DNA from: Lamellibrachia satsuma
Lineage: Eukaryota > Annelida > Polychaeta > Sabellida > Siboglinidae
Direction of reading: 5' to 3'
Assembly (NCBI GenBank): GCA_033239005.1
Contig: BSQZ01000061.1
Span: 2,687,501-2,751,500 of the forward strand
DNA: 64,000 nt
Notes under the pieces: model-generated
What the model was told of the DNA's origin: nothing
Seen by the model: only the letters and a program-made list of their open reading frames with translations
The model's database searches: none
Shown here: positions 46,040-58,784 of the stretch, in pieces
How the letters are laid out: each line of letters starts with the position of its first letter
Numbering within the stretch: position 1 is the stretch's first letter
Translations under genes and position numbers: made by a program

Positions 46040-46117
46040 ATGGCCGACATCATAGATCGCATCTGTGACGCCGCCGTGCTGAAACACCTCTCTCTCCGAA
46101 ACCAGCAATTAATCTAA
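46040..46117 (+). CDS. Candidate small ORF or first coding exon (25 codons)
   Basis: The sequence CCAAAATGGCCGACATC combines a favourable start context with a YY1-like element, as many animal translation starts do. The frame reads MADIIDRICDAAVLKHLSLR, then NQQLI and stop. It has high-quality amino-acid composition and good third-position GC. There is no clear splice donor before the stop, so it is either a micropeptide, a uORF or chance. A similar ATGGCCGACATT occurs at 11030. Confidence 0.2.
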   Translation: MADIIDRICDAAVLKHLSLRNQQLI

Positions 46118-46601
46118 ATATGAAACCTCTGCTGACGGATTTGATTCCATTAGCCTGAATCGGGACTATGGTGTAGGTATACGTGTCGGGACAGACATGA
46201 CACCCCAGCCAGGGGTTTCCCAGGGCACTGGGAGGCGTTCATCACTGTGCAATGATGCTGACGCGCCTTCAACACTGAGGATGGAATTTCAGCAGCAGGA
46301 AACGCCGAGGATTGCGAACTAATCGAGCCCTAGGTAACGTGATGCTGATTGAGGGGGCGTGAGGATATCCACGAAAGTTCTTGCGTCTCAGGCTTCGTGG
46401 GGTGATCGGGGGGCGGGGGGGGGGGTAAACATTTCCGGTTTAAGAATTCTTGCACGCTTTTGTTGTTGTTATTTTGTGTCCGAAAAAGTTTCTTGCTCAC
46501 AGAAAGTTCTTCAAGAATAGGAAGTGCACGTGACTTGTTACCTAAATATTCTTTGAGCTGAAATAATAATAATGATTATGATGATGATAATGATAATAAT
46601 C

Positions 46602-46603
<2 letters not shown>
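46118..46603. other. No gene seen; G-run
   Basis: A run of G interrupted by one C lies at 46408-46425. An imperfect (GAT/AAT)n leads into the AT array. Confidence 0.5.
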
Positions 46604-47870
<1,267 letters not shown>

Positions 47871-48053
47871 CTACACGTGTTTATGCAACTGATCAGTTTG
47901 CAATTGACAATTTGCTGGCTGGCAGTGACCCTTTGACAAGTGACCACACGTCTCATCTACAAAGTCCGGCATCATGCACTGAACAATATAAACAGAACCG
48001 CCTGCAGCCTCGCTTGCAACGGCCAACATGCTAATGTGATATATCGACGCCAT
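47871..48053 (-). CDS. Candidate small ORF (60 codons), hypothetical
   Basis: The minus-strand ATG at 48053 lies in AATATGGCGTCG, a YY1-like start context. The peptide begins MASIYHISMLAVASEAAGGS. It has several Cys near the middle and end (VQCMM, DETCGH, GHCQPANCQ). No family recognised and no splice boundary obvious. Confidence 0.2.
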   Translation of the reverse strand: MASIYHISMLAVASEAAGGSVYIVQCMMPDFVDETCGHLSKGHCQPANCQLQTDQLHKHV

Positions 48054-48780
48054 ATTTAAACGTAATCTGTCTAATGGTCGTGGGCATTATTATTGTAAAC
48101 ACATTTCATATTGTTGATGTCTGCATCATGGCCTGTTTAACACTAGAGGTCTAGATAGTACGCAAAATCAGTTCGCTAAACTAGATATCTTTACTTTATG
48201 ACATATATTATTATATCAGAATAATCTATATTTTCGTGTCAAGGTCGAAGGTCAACAGTAGTCGGACAGTGGTCGTTGGGAAAAAGGATGCGGGAAGAAC
48301 GAAAGGGAAAGAAGAATAAAAAACATAATTTTGCAGGGAGAAAGCTAATGATATTTCGAGAACAAATCGTGCGGTCTGGACGAAGGGCCCCGAGCCAGTT
48401 CACCGCTGAATCATTACGCAGCCGTTAGCCACGTCTAGTTACACTAATTATATTCATTTGATAATAACGACGCCTGGGTACAAGGTAGCACAGATAGGCT
48501 AATTTGGTTCACGAAACTCCTCATAATTATATTTGCCTCAAATGAGTTGTTACAGTTTTAATTCCTTTGTTATTACATCGTTTGTAGGCCTAGTTGGCCT
48601 GCTAGTGACGGACGAGACCTGCGTTCTCAACTTCTCACGCTGGAGTTCCGCCGACAACAAGGTTACCTGGCGGGTAGCCGGGTCCAGTAGATCTATGTGT
48701 AGGACGTGTTACTGCCGACGGCGCTGTTTTGTCGATAGTATTCGTGTAGATGCTTACGGAGGTTCGCGTGTCACGGGGAC
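48054..48780. other. No gene supported
   Basis: A plus-strand frame opening at 48533 (VGLVGLLVTDETCVLNFSRW) runs into the 39-bp repeat. It shows no family signature. Confidence 0.3.
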
Positions 48781-49165
48781 TGTTGACGCAGATGACTCGC
48801 GTGTCACGGAGACGCAGGATGTTGACGCAGATGACTCGCGTGTCACGGAGGCGCAGACTGTTGCGTAAATGACTCGTGCGTTACAGAGGCGCAGACTGTT
48901 GACGCAAATGACTCGCGTGTCACGGAGACGCAAGCTGTTGACGCAAATGACTCACGGAAAAGTAAATTGTAGGCGCAAGTGAGTCGTATGACTGTTGACG
49001 CAAATGAATAGCGTGTCACAGAGACGCAGACTGTTGGCACAAATGACTCGCGTGTCACGGAGGCGCAGACTGTTGATGTAAATAACTCGCGTGTCACCGA
49101 GACGCAGGCTGTTGACGTAAATGACTCACGGAAAAGTAAATTTTAGTCGCAAATGAGTTGTATGA
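48781..49165. repeat. 39-bp minisatellite with a higher-order unit
   Basis: The unit is about 39 bp: GTTGACGCAAATGACTCGCG, then TGTCACGGAGACGCAGACT. Roughly nine units are present. Twice, after four to five units, a variant occurs in which GACTCACGGAAAAGTAAATT replaces the usual end and continues into TAG-CGCAA-TGAGT, marking a higher-order period. Because 39 is a multiple of three, each frame repeats a 13-residue motif, but stops occur in every full-length reading. Confidence 0.9.
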
Positions 49166-51023
49166 ATTATAATCTAGCTCCTAAAATATTCACACTGTAC
49201 CTAGCGCAATGAGTTCCTCTTCTGTCGAGGTATATGATTCTCCAAAATGACGGGAAGTGTGACGTCACAGCCCCTCGGTCCAACGAGAACTGCCAAAATT
49301 ATTCGAAGCTACTTGAACCAATCTTAAACGTCTTAATCGAAATTCTGTGTCGTACTCTGTTGCATAATTAACACTGCAGCGAAATTTGGCAATATTTGGC
49401 TGGCGAATGGCGTTTAGCCCCAGCAGCCGAGCACCAAGTGAGACACCGACACTGACGACATGACTGAATGCCGTTGAATGTGCTGCTGTAGCATGCATGC
49501 GTGTCGCCAATACAAATGCATTGCATGAACATTTATGTTTACGCAGAATTGTGTTTGGGCTTGTTTGCGACATAAGTGACATCAGCTGTGACGAACTGAG
49601 TGTCAATAGTCGCAAGAGAGGTACTCAAGTATAATGACAGTGGACCTGTCCCGCCAGTAATCGCGGTGTAGAGGTATCAGCGGCTCGAAGGAAGATACTG
49701 AATTGTACTTATTATAGGGAACTATAGTTAGGGCAATAGAATTCTCCGGTTATAAGAGCAATCTCTCTAGATTTTATTGCCTTCTATTCTTGTCCTACCA
49801 CGTGCCTTCTATTCTTGTCCTACCACGTGCCTGACATCGCACTGTAGGCAGAAGTTTCTCCATTCATCCAGGATCTCCAATTATTTGCACGCACGAATCG
49901 GATGACTTTACGTGACCTAATTGGACCTAAGTTACAATTTATTGATGTGTTTAACTGCCAATTCTATGCACATAAAATAAACTAGTAAAAAGTAATATAC
50001 AAATGTATGTGAAAATAAACATTGTAATATTTTATGCAAGTCACTTATCATAATTATATCAACCACAAGCACGAATGGCTTGAATTTGTAAGAATTCGGA
50101 AAACAAATAATTCTATATATAAAATGCAAAATATGTTCGACACGGTGTTACAGCGGCAGCAAACACGCGTGTTTAGTCGCCAGTTGTAATCATGACGACA
50201 GATAATTGGTCGTTACGCTGACGTAACTTGCGCTGTTCGCGTCGCTTTACAGTCCGGGTCGTTGTACAAACGATTCTCAGGTAATGACGTCGAAATGTTC
50301 TCTAACGACATCGAGAACTGGTTTGCAACAGCCCATTATGTTCGTGACACGTGACACGTACATCCGCGTTGCGCGTTCCAATGAGTTCGCTGCATCAGTT
50401 TTGCCATTAGGCAAATGCCAGTCGGTCATTTAGGCGACATACGACATCGTCATGACACCGACTTCTACCATTATCACATCACTGTGCTATTTATGCTACA
50501 CGTTACCTGATTACTTCGCCGTGTCGCACAAAGGCATGATGCAGGGCTGTCGTGCCAGTCTCCTGACAGTCACACGAACCCATGGTTTTTCATTAGTTTT
50601 GGCTGTACATAAGACCGACGTTACTGATTGCTGTTGACTTGCCGTGTGCCAGTTTAAGGACACGCCAGCCACGCACGTCACCCAGGATCTGAAAAGCCAA
50701 TGCATTTTGTAAGCGACTTATTTTCAGGTCTTAGTTGGAGTTGACATTTGCGTGAAAAAATCACTATAATTATTAAAAGTACATTAATAAATAAAGTCAT
50801 AAATGCGTTGGTAAACACTTTATTTATTAAAATATGTCTAATGATTATAAATCATTGAACGTATACAATGTTGGCGTCCTATCGAATAATCTGAGGGATA
50901 TCCTAAATGTTTAGTCGTCGCATTATTGTTGGATCTTAAGACAACATTGATATTCAGTCGATTACGTGCTTTGGAGCAGTAATATAAAGGTTTCATTTGG
51001 CTTACTTTGCACTTAGTTTATCA
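49166..51023. other. Intergenic, no gene supported
   Basis: It contains a 25-bp tandem duplication (GCCTTCTATTCTTGTCCTAC unit) at 49779-49828. A minus-strand frame at 49265-49615 (116 codons) has no motif. Confidence 0.4.
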
Positions 51024-51535
51024 TTAAAACTGCTTCCTCAACTTGACAACAGCTGTATCCCAAATCTGGTTCATTGGTGTCCAAAATATATAGTGTGTGT
51101 ATAGTTTATATAACATCCGCAGTTGACTTAATAAAAATGCCTATTTTTTTTCAAATAATCAAAAGAATGGACTATATTCGTTAGATCTGGTAAGGATAAA
51201 AAAGGTGGATATAAAAAATGGTAAACGCTGTGTGGGTCAATGCTGATCATGGGCGTGACCTCCATCCTCTCGCCGATCACATGACAAGGTTAACAAAATT
51301 CACCAAGGAACAAAATCGTGATTTTTCAGCATTTCGATTTTTACTTCAGTAAATGCTTGAACAAGCAGTTAACTAATTTAATAGTTTGTCTGATGATTTC
51401 ACACAAAAAAACTACATACAAAAGTTGCACAAGCTAGCATGTTGCATGTAGTGGATACTATATAGGTAGGTTTAGTTTTTTGCAAACTTAATTTGAAACG
51501 AGACTAAAAAAATCGAATTGATTAAGCACCCTTAA
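51024..51535 (+). mobile_element. TTAA-bounded dispersed repeat A, full-length copy 2 (512 bp)
   Basis: Collinear with 29765-30272. Shared blocks include GTTAGATCTGGTAAGGAT, TCAATGCTGATCATGG, GTGACCTCCATCCTCTCG and ACCAAGGAACAAAATCGT. TTAA forms both ends (51024-51027 and 51532-51535), and the right end reverse-complemented is TTAAGGGTGCTT. No coding capacity. Confidence 0.88.
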
Positions 51536-51630
51536 TATCGCGTCATCTATATTAGCATACATCACACTAATTGGAAGTTTGGAACATATCAGTTGATCAG
51601 TGAGTGTTTATTTGTGCCCGTTGCGCAGTG

Positions 51631-51880
51631 CCCGGTTCTCTGTGCCCGGTGCTCGGTGCCCGGTGCTCGGTGCTCGATGCTCGGTGCTCGGTGCTCGGTG
51701 CCCGGTGCTCGGTGCTCGGTGCTCGGTGCCCGGTGCCCGGTGCCCGGTGCCCGGTGCCCGGTGCCCGGTGCCCGGTGCCCGGTGCCCGGTGCCCGGTGCT
51801 CGGTACCCGGTGCCCGGTGCTAGGTGCCCGGTGCCCGGTGCTCGGTGCTCGGTGCTCGGTGCTCGGTGCTCGGTGCCTGT
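51631..51880. repeat. GGTGCYC heptamer array
   Basis: About 33-35 heptamers, mainly two variants: GGTGCCC and GGTGCTC. The centre (about 51723-51798) is a block of ten GGTGCCC units. Both flanks are mostly GGTGCTC. The Cys-Ser-Val-Pro-Gly-Ala-Arg frames are repeat translations. Confidence 0.95.
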
Positions 51881-52654
51881 GCCTGCATGTGCTAACAACA
51901 ATGTAGACGTGTTGTACGGTTGAAATTACGTCAAACAACCATAACCCATGATATAATACTTATGTTATCTCTGTGCGACCAAGTTTGCTACGTGCAACAT
52001 AACGTAGATATGCATGATTTTGTGATATTTTGGAGTTTCCAGAAAACCTACTAGTCTGGTCACGGTTACATAACGCCGGACCTGACCCTGGGCTATTAGT
52101 TCCACGAAGGCAGTCGCAGTAAGACCTCGAATCTAATAATCACCGAATAAAATCGGGAGGCACTAAAGACCGCACTCAATAAACCGAGATAAAAGTCGCT
52201 GCTTGATAAACTATTATAAATGGAGGCATTTTGTAGTACGGAGCGGGCGGGTGGCTTGTAATTAATAGAAGGCACCAATCGATATAGAAGAATGATTATT
52301 TCGTAAAAGCCACTCGCTATCGTGGCTAATGACGACCGTCGGCCAGTTTGTAATTATTGCTACAAATTACAAAGATAAAGCGGCTGAATGCGGTGACGCG
52401 CGCCCGGAATGCCAATCTCGAGTGATTCGTTCGTGGTGGGCGACTTGCTAAGTCGGCTGAAAATTTTTGTATTTCCTTAATTCTCACCAGTATTATTATT
52501 AACTTTTCGACATTTAATAGCTACGTTCTTAAACTAATGCCGTATCCAGTCCGTATAGAACTGTTCAGAGCGCTTTACACTTCACCTGCTGGCAGATATT
52601 TTCATTACAACGCCAACTCGACTTCTCTGGAAAGAATTTAGCGTCGCTGCAATT
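51881..52654. other. No gene seen
   Basis: Intergenic sequence with no supported feature. Confidence 0.4.
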
Positions 52655-52858
52655 ACCGCGCGAAGACTATTTGTTTATATATCCACCACTGTCTCGTGTC
52701 AGTAGCCAGGCACTCATTCACATAACCTATAGCTGAATGAACTGAGGCAATTTGGAGTGAACGAAATTGCCTAAGCTTCGAAACAGTAATATAGCAAGAG
52801 TATTCGAAACCGGTTTCTCTCGATTGAGAGTCCGATTTTCTAACCTCCACGCCACCGG
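52655..52858 (-). mobile_element. tRNA-derived SINE with conserved core hairpin, copy 2
   Basis: Minus strand: the head begins near 52855 with GGTGGCGTGGAGGTTAG (A-box-like). A paired CTCTCAATCGAGAG anticodon-arm-like segment and a B-box-like GGTTTCGAATAC near 52812 follow. The core at 52745-52784 has a 9-bp stem, AGGCAATTT with AAATTGCCT. Beyond the core the body diverges from copy 1 and ends in AT-rich sequence near 52670. Confidence 0.7.
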
Positions 52859-53065
52859 TAGTTGAATATAACGTTACCCATTAAAATTGTCACATTGCTG
52901 TCACGATTTAATATTGGTTTATATCTGCGTATCCAATAGCACACGCGAGAGACCAGATTACCCGGCCAAGTGTACGATTTCAGCCGGTGTAGGATCAACA
53001 TAGACAATCCCGCTTCATCAACGCAACCACGTCACGTGACTTATTACGTGACCTGGAGTAGACTT

Positions 53066-53458
53066 GTGCTATGTTAAATGGAGTGGATTCATGTTATGTA
53101 ACTATAGTTTGGAATCTTGTTATGTGACTTGGAGTGGTGTTATGTTGTGTAACTTGGAGTGGAGTCACGTTATGTGACTTGTGGTGTAGTCATGTTGTGT
53201 GATCTGGAGTGGAGTCATGTTATGTCACCAGTGTGGAATTTTGTTATGTGACTTGCTACGCTGTGTAACTTCGAGTGGAGTCATGTTATGTTACTTGGAG
53301 GGGAATCGTATTGTGTAGTCATATTGTGTGACCTGGAGTGGAGTCACGTTATGTTACTTGGAGGGGAATCATGTTGTAACGTATTGTGTAATCATATTGT
53401 GTGACCCCGAGTGGAGTCATGTTATGTGACATGGAGTGTAGTCATGCTATGTGATTAA
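53066..53458. repeat. Degenerate GTGACTTGGAGTGGAGTCATGTTAT minisatellite
   Basis: About 15 imperfect units of 20-30 bp built from GGAGTGGAGTCATGTTATGT and shorter variants. This is an old, decayed array. Confidence 0.85.
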
Positions 53459-54001
53459 GCGTCATCCTGGAGTTTGTGTGAACGCCACACTGATAATAAT
53501 CATATCATTGCAATCGTCACAAGACGTACTCATCTATATAAACGCCTAATTATGTAAATTACACGCGCGCACGCGCACACAAACTGGAAGACTTAATGTA
53601 CAAATTTAGGCAACAACGTTTGTAAACAACAACCGACTGGTTATTACCGACGATACTGGGGGTTACTGATGAGATTGACTCCGACGTCGGAGATATGATG
53701 CGAACGGTTTCCGAACGACATGGCGTTGACGACACTTGACGGATCCAAGCGCTCATTATTGGGGCGACGCCGTCTCTTTGAAGCCGGAGCGAAGATGGCT
53801 CGGAACCCGTCGACGGCTGCGACACCTCAGCGTCATTACGCGTGATATACTGCTTACGCGAGGCGCTGAATAATCGCAGTGATTGATTTTGTGTGATTAT
53901 ATTTCTGACACATCGTGGGTGTCATTTGGTACGACCGAAACACAACCAGCGCCTAGGGGCTGCAAACGTGCCTGCATGAGAAAACACATGGTTACATAAC
54001 A
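53459..54001. other. No gene seen
   Basis: A short minus-strand frame (53559-53825) is open, with no recognisable motif. Confidence 0.4.
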
Positions 54002-54700
54002 CCGTCCGAAGTCACCGTGTAGTCCGAGCTCCACACACCGTCCGAAGTCACCGTGTAGTCCGAGTCACACACGCCGTGTAGTCCGAGTCACACACACCGT
54101 CCGACGTCACCGTGTACCCCGAGTCACACACGCCCTGTAGTCCGAGTCACACACACCGTCCGACGTCACCGTGTAGCCCGAGTCACACACGCCGTGTAGT
54201 CCGAGTCACACACACCGTCCGATGTCACCGTGTAGTCCGAGTCACACACACCGTCCGAAGTCATCGTGTAGCCCGAGTCACACACACCGTCCGATGTCAC
54301 CGTGTAGTCCGAGTCACACACACCGTCCGATGTCACCGTGTAGTCCGAGTCACACACATCGTCCGAAGTCATCGTGTAGCCCGAGTCACACACACCGTCC
54401 GATGTCACCGTGTAGTCCGAGTCACACACTCCGTGTAGTCCGAGTCACACACACCGTCTGACGTCACCGTGTACCCCGAGTCACACACACCGTCCGACGT
54501 CACCGTGTACCCCGAGTCACACACGCCGTGTAGTCCGAGTCACACACACCGTCCGACGTTACCGTGTAGTCCGAGTCACACACTCTGTGTAGTTCGAGTC
54601 ACACACTCTGTCCGACGTCACCGTGTAGTCCGAGTCACACACTCCGTCCGAAGTCACCATGTAGTCCGAGTCACGCACTCAGTCCGAAGTCACCGTAGTG
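54002..54700. repeat. Modular 36-bp / 23-bp minisatellite
   Basis: Two unit types share the 23-bp CGTGTAGTCCGAGTCACACA module. The long unit (36 bp) carries an extra CCGTCCGAAGTCAC. Long and short units are interspersed, which makes an approximately 59-bp mixed period in places. On the minus strand 36 bp gives a 12-residue repeat (CDSDYTVTSDGV), which is a repeat translation. Confidence 0.95.
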
Positions 54701-55022
54701 TGACATGAGATAGTCAGTCAGGTTGATGGATGGCGAACCTCCGCCAATTTAATCTATTAATGGCGAGCGACGACAACTGTCCGTGAAATTGTATCACATT
54801 AGCACGCATCGGATGGTTGGTGTCATAGTTTAATGAAATTGGGTCTGATCCCGAGGGAAGACAAGGTTTGTGTTGTTCTGGGGTATTTCGCGGATATGTT
54901 CACTTAAATTCTAGCCGGCGACACAAACGTCACGTCAAACCCACTGTTGGTGCATTGAACACGGTTTGTCATTGTATACATATTGCGTAGTTGGAATTGT
55001 TGTGAAATAAACGAGTGCACCG
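54701..55022. other. No gene seen
   Basis: Intergenic sequence without a supported feature. Confidence 0.4.
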
Positions 55023-55349
55023 ATGACGACTTCAATTAGTATAATTAATGCGTTTGTCAGTGACGGCCTTTGTGCGGGCGATGATGTATGGGAGGTCTGT
55101 GTCGCCGCACGCCAGCCCGCTACAGCTGTTTACAAGTGCTTATTTACGAATGACAGCATTGCCCAGCAGGCAGGGTCGCACTTGGCAGCCGTCCGCGGCG
55201 ACTATCTGATGGATTGCGAGCGATTACACGAGTGCGTCGAAAACAATGACAGCGCTCGCATCGATCGGCCGACCGACGGGTCTCTGGCAATCGCGATCAA
55301 GACCCAGGGGCTGGCGTGTGAAACAGTCACAGTCATACCTAGTAGTTAG
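55023..55349 (+). CDS. Hypothetical ORF (108 codons)
   Basis: The ATG is in a good context (CACCGATGAC). The peptide is balanced in composition: it starts MTTSISIINAFVSDGLCAGD and includes DYLMDCERLHECVENNDSAR with a regular Cys spacing. It is not made of repeats and is not covered by a longer frame on the other strand. No family recognised. It could be a real exon or a chance frame in CpG-rich DNA. Confidence 0.25.
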   Translation: MTTSISIINAFVSDGLCAGDDVWEVCVAARQPATAVYKCLFTNDSIAQQAGSHLAAVRGDYLMDCERLHECVENNDSARIDRPTDGSLAIAIKTQGLACETVTVIPSS

Positions 55350-56067
55350 TTAACCCATAAAAACTGGATGATGTCTATGTTTGTACCCATACACGCACGC
55401 ACGCACACACACAAAACTGCTACGGTATTTTAATAATTCGTGCATTTCTACCGGTTTTTTCCGTAGATAATGTAAGTCGAGAAATCGGTCACGCGGTGTG
55501 TTCAAGGTCACAGGTCAAGTTGACTGGTGCCAAATTGCTTCCAAAACGAATAACCGTGAGAATATTATGTGAAATGTCATTGCTTGCGTAGATAACTGCA
55601 CCTGTGCACGCAGGCACGTTTTTGCTTTAGGGGATGTTACGTCACGCCCCCTTTGGTTCAGTCTTTATATGCCGCGGGGGGGGGGTTGTGTGGTTCTACG
55701 TTATTGCATATATAAGGCACACTTAGTCTACTTAGTCAAATGTATATTTACTTGCATGGATTGGTGAAATGTGCTTTTTTGTTTTGAGTGCCCATGGCAT
55801 GTTCCTATGTGCAACGGACACTGTGAATAGAAGCAATATAGGTATCTGCAACAACCAAACAAAAGTCGGCGTTCGTGTTTGGCAGGCGGCCAATTAAACA
55901 ACGATAACATTGCCTTGTTAATAGAAGTAATGTTCGTAATATACTCACGCTACAAACTACTGTTGTGAAATGGATTTTTGTTACAATATGCTCTGGCTAA
56001 ATTGAAACCCCTAAAATCTACAAGTATGAGCGGTGGTCTATGAAAATAGCTGGTGCGTGTGCACATG

Positions 56068-56099
<32 letters not shown>

Positions 56100-57725
56100 T
56101 TGCGGACACTATAGTAACTAGGACAAACGTAACTGACTCGTAGCCTATAGGAGGCAGTCTTACAAACAGATTTCCCATGTTCGATATCGACAACGAACGC
56201 GACCTATACACGAACCACCATTGACAGACAAGGCGCTCTACAGGGCATAAGAAACGAGACCATGTACACAAGTCTGAGTGATATAACAACAACTATTGAC
56301 ACGGAAAGGTACTCGTCATACAGCGGTAATGCATGAAACAGGCTGAATTAATTAAACAGAAATGTAATACAATCCACACACACAAATCAGGACTAGAAGA
56401 AAGCTAACCAAACTGTGGTTGAAATATAAGAAACTGGGTATAGGCCTCCTGTACATGAATGCATTAATAAACACAGACGAAGCGAAATGGAATGTGTATT
56501 AATGTCTATACACATCAGCATTATAAGCGTACCGTATAGTTAATACGGACCCCCATCACGTATGCAGCCAGTTCAATATCATCAATTCTACGTAGAGCGA
56601 CGGAAATGGCCGTGAAAGACGTGTGGCCAGATGAAGACGGATATATGATCATTCATAGGCGTCGGAAGCTGTTAGATGTGGGGGGGGGGGCAAGTTGCTT
56701 TCTGCGATGAGCATACTGAGAGTGAGGGCCAACATATACTTAACATATACCCACCAAAACTATCGGAGGTCCAGTCCCAGCCCAGTCGAGCACGATGTCA
56801 CGAACCAGGTGTGGAACGGGTGATGAGTTGTTATTAATTTTGCTGTGCTAGGTTTCGTGCGGCAGACACAAGGCAATGTATGTAAAAATACATTTATTAC
56901 ATGAGAAAATATACTGGCCGGTGTAGTTTTCGAACTACTTAATAGAATATGCCGTTTAAAAAAAGCTGAAGAAACATTTAGTGCAAGAGATCGATGTATC
57001 AAATCACTAACAGCTACTTCACCTATACACTGCAAAAAAATTATTAAAACAGCTGTTTTTAGTGAAAAACTTACCAATATTGAACGTCTAAACCATGTCG
57101 CGCAAGACGAGGAAACCGGCGGAATTCAACCTATATCTATGGCAAGCCGTACAGAGTCTTTTTTCATTCTATAACGTTGTTCCAATAATTTAAACTTTTC
57201 ATAATAATCAGGCTTGTCATAGCGCTTTATAAAACATATACACATTTACTTGTATTTAATATGCAACATTAAATAGTAAATTTTTTCTCGTATATTTAAC
57301 ACATTTTAATTATTCCTACTTTTTATAACAATACTGGCTTGTCATATATCTACCACAAAAATGGCAATTATTGTCACGTGGCCAAGAACGAGACACGTGT
57401 CAGCAGACGCTCAATAATAATCTCTGGTAAAAGCAAAGTAGTTTTTTTTATCAAGGTATGAATATAATAAAAGTGTTCCGTGTTATATTAAATATCAAAA
57501 TACATTTTGCACAGACAAGACTTTGTATCTTTATTGTCGTAAACAGTCGCTGTGACGTCTATAATGCGATATCAAGCGAGATTTCAATGGGTTGGAAACA
57601 GGAGTGGCTTGAAAACTGCACCGGTAACTATAACTCTTATCTGACACGTGCAACGGCGTATCGAGAGCGGAGGGGCGAGCCGCTGTCTGTAACAGCCGTG
57701 AGGCAAGTTAGTATCGCAATGCTAA
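55350..57725. other. Intergenic, no gene supported
   Basis: It contains a G-run at 55676-55687, (TGCG)n at 56068-56101 and a G-run at 56679-56688. The minus-strand frame 56760-57077 is discussed under rejected items. Confidence 0.4.
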
Positions 57726-58533
57726 GCGTACATTGCTAAACTTTTATTATGTGTCGCGCGACTGCTCGATTGGCAACGACTTTCCTGTTCGTGGCAGTGC
57801 GACTGGGTCACATCCCACGACTCTACTTGACTGGTCAGCGTAGACTGCACCGCAAAAGTTGGTGCAACTCGTGTGCGCACCGCCGCGATCAGGGCATTAT
57901 TTTCTGGAACTACGTGCGCTTTCAGGTGCTGGCTGTATACGATAACTTATGTTTTTTACATTAACATTAAGCGTTAAGACACCACCACGCTTCGTCACAG
58001 TCAACGAAAGTACTGTTTATTTTATAAACTGCAAGGTATATTTTATACGGTGTATAGACCTATTAACTCCAATTTCTCCGCTCGATCAGAATCGTCCAGG
58101 CATGGCGTGTTGTGTTCTGCTCGGTAGTCAAGAGAGCACAATGTCATGGTTGGGTAGCCACTACCTCAACTGACTTTAGTGTGCACTGTCGGGGCGATCA
58201 AGCATGACGAGCGAAAACGCGGAGAGTGCGCTGTGGACCGTATTACTCCATTTTTTTTACTATTTTTCAAATGCAACTCAGTTTATCTATTTGCTGAAAA
58301 CAGCAGAAAATGCAGCGCTGTCATTGGCCGTTGCTGCGACTGATTTGTTTATTTGCTGCCACGCATTAGTTAATGCAATTACATTTTCGAATTGTTTCAA
58401 CAACTATAGCGACGGTCAAAACAACCCGAGAATCCAGTTGTGTCGAGTTGCAGACCAGCGAATATTGCACGACTGGTCAGTTTTAAGTCAAATAAACACA
58501 CGACTCGCGACAAAAGTTGAGCAATGTACGCCT
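57726..58533 (+). mobile_element. TIR element B, copy 2 (about 808 bp, both ends present)
   Basis: The left end GCGTACATTGCTAAACTTTT and the reverse complement of the right end GCGTACATTGCTCAACTTTT differ at one of 20 bases. Inside, both sides continue with GTCGCG. About 300 bp of the left half align to element B copy 1 (43981-44862). A 110-codon frame at 58204-58536 runs into the right terminus and has no transposase motif, so the copy appears non-autonomous. A matching target-site duplication is not evident. Confidence 0.75.
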
Positions 58534-58613
58534 TGAAGACTAGTCGGTGTCAAGGATCTAGACGTCGTTTTTTCATATACAACTGCTTCCATCGGATATA
58601 GACAACGTCATTA

Positions 58614-58666
58614 TACGTGACATTGTACGTGATACTGTACGTGACACTATACGTGACAGTGTACAT
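58614..58666. repeat. 12-bp ACGTGACANTGT repeat
   Basis: Four to five units of ACGTGACATTGT / ACGTGATACTGT / ACGTGACACTAT. Confidence 0.85.
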
Positions 58667-58784
58667 GAAAGTGCTGACTCGGGGTGAACTTCGCGCAGAA
58701 TGGATGTTACAAGACTTGCAAAATATTACAGCCGAAGGCGAGGAAGACCAATATAGACGAGCGACAAGCTGGAGACAACGAGGG

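Noticed and set aside
51593..51938. Cys-rich ORFs (GARCSVPGARC-like)
   Set aside because: Translation of the GGTGCYC heptamer, open in all frames.
52770..52858. Possible functional tRNA gene on the minus strand
   Set aside because: The B-box has an extra T, the acceptor stem does not close, and the same head-plus-core arrangement occurs at 41.2 kb, so it is a SINE head.
54112..54708. Repeat-containing ORFs on both strands
   Set aside because: Translation of the 36/23-bp minisatellite.
56760..57077. Minus-strand ORF beginning with a signal-peptide-like stretch
   Set aside because: The start is TTG, not ATG. The hydrophobic part is read through what looks like a GTAAGT...TTTTTTTGCAG segment of only about 44 bp, which is too short for a likely intron. 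The upstream frame is open for only about 16 codons.
58204..58536. 110-codon ORF with hydrophobic segments
   Set aside because: It spans the interior and right terminus of element B and is probably fortuitous.
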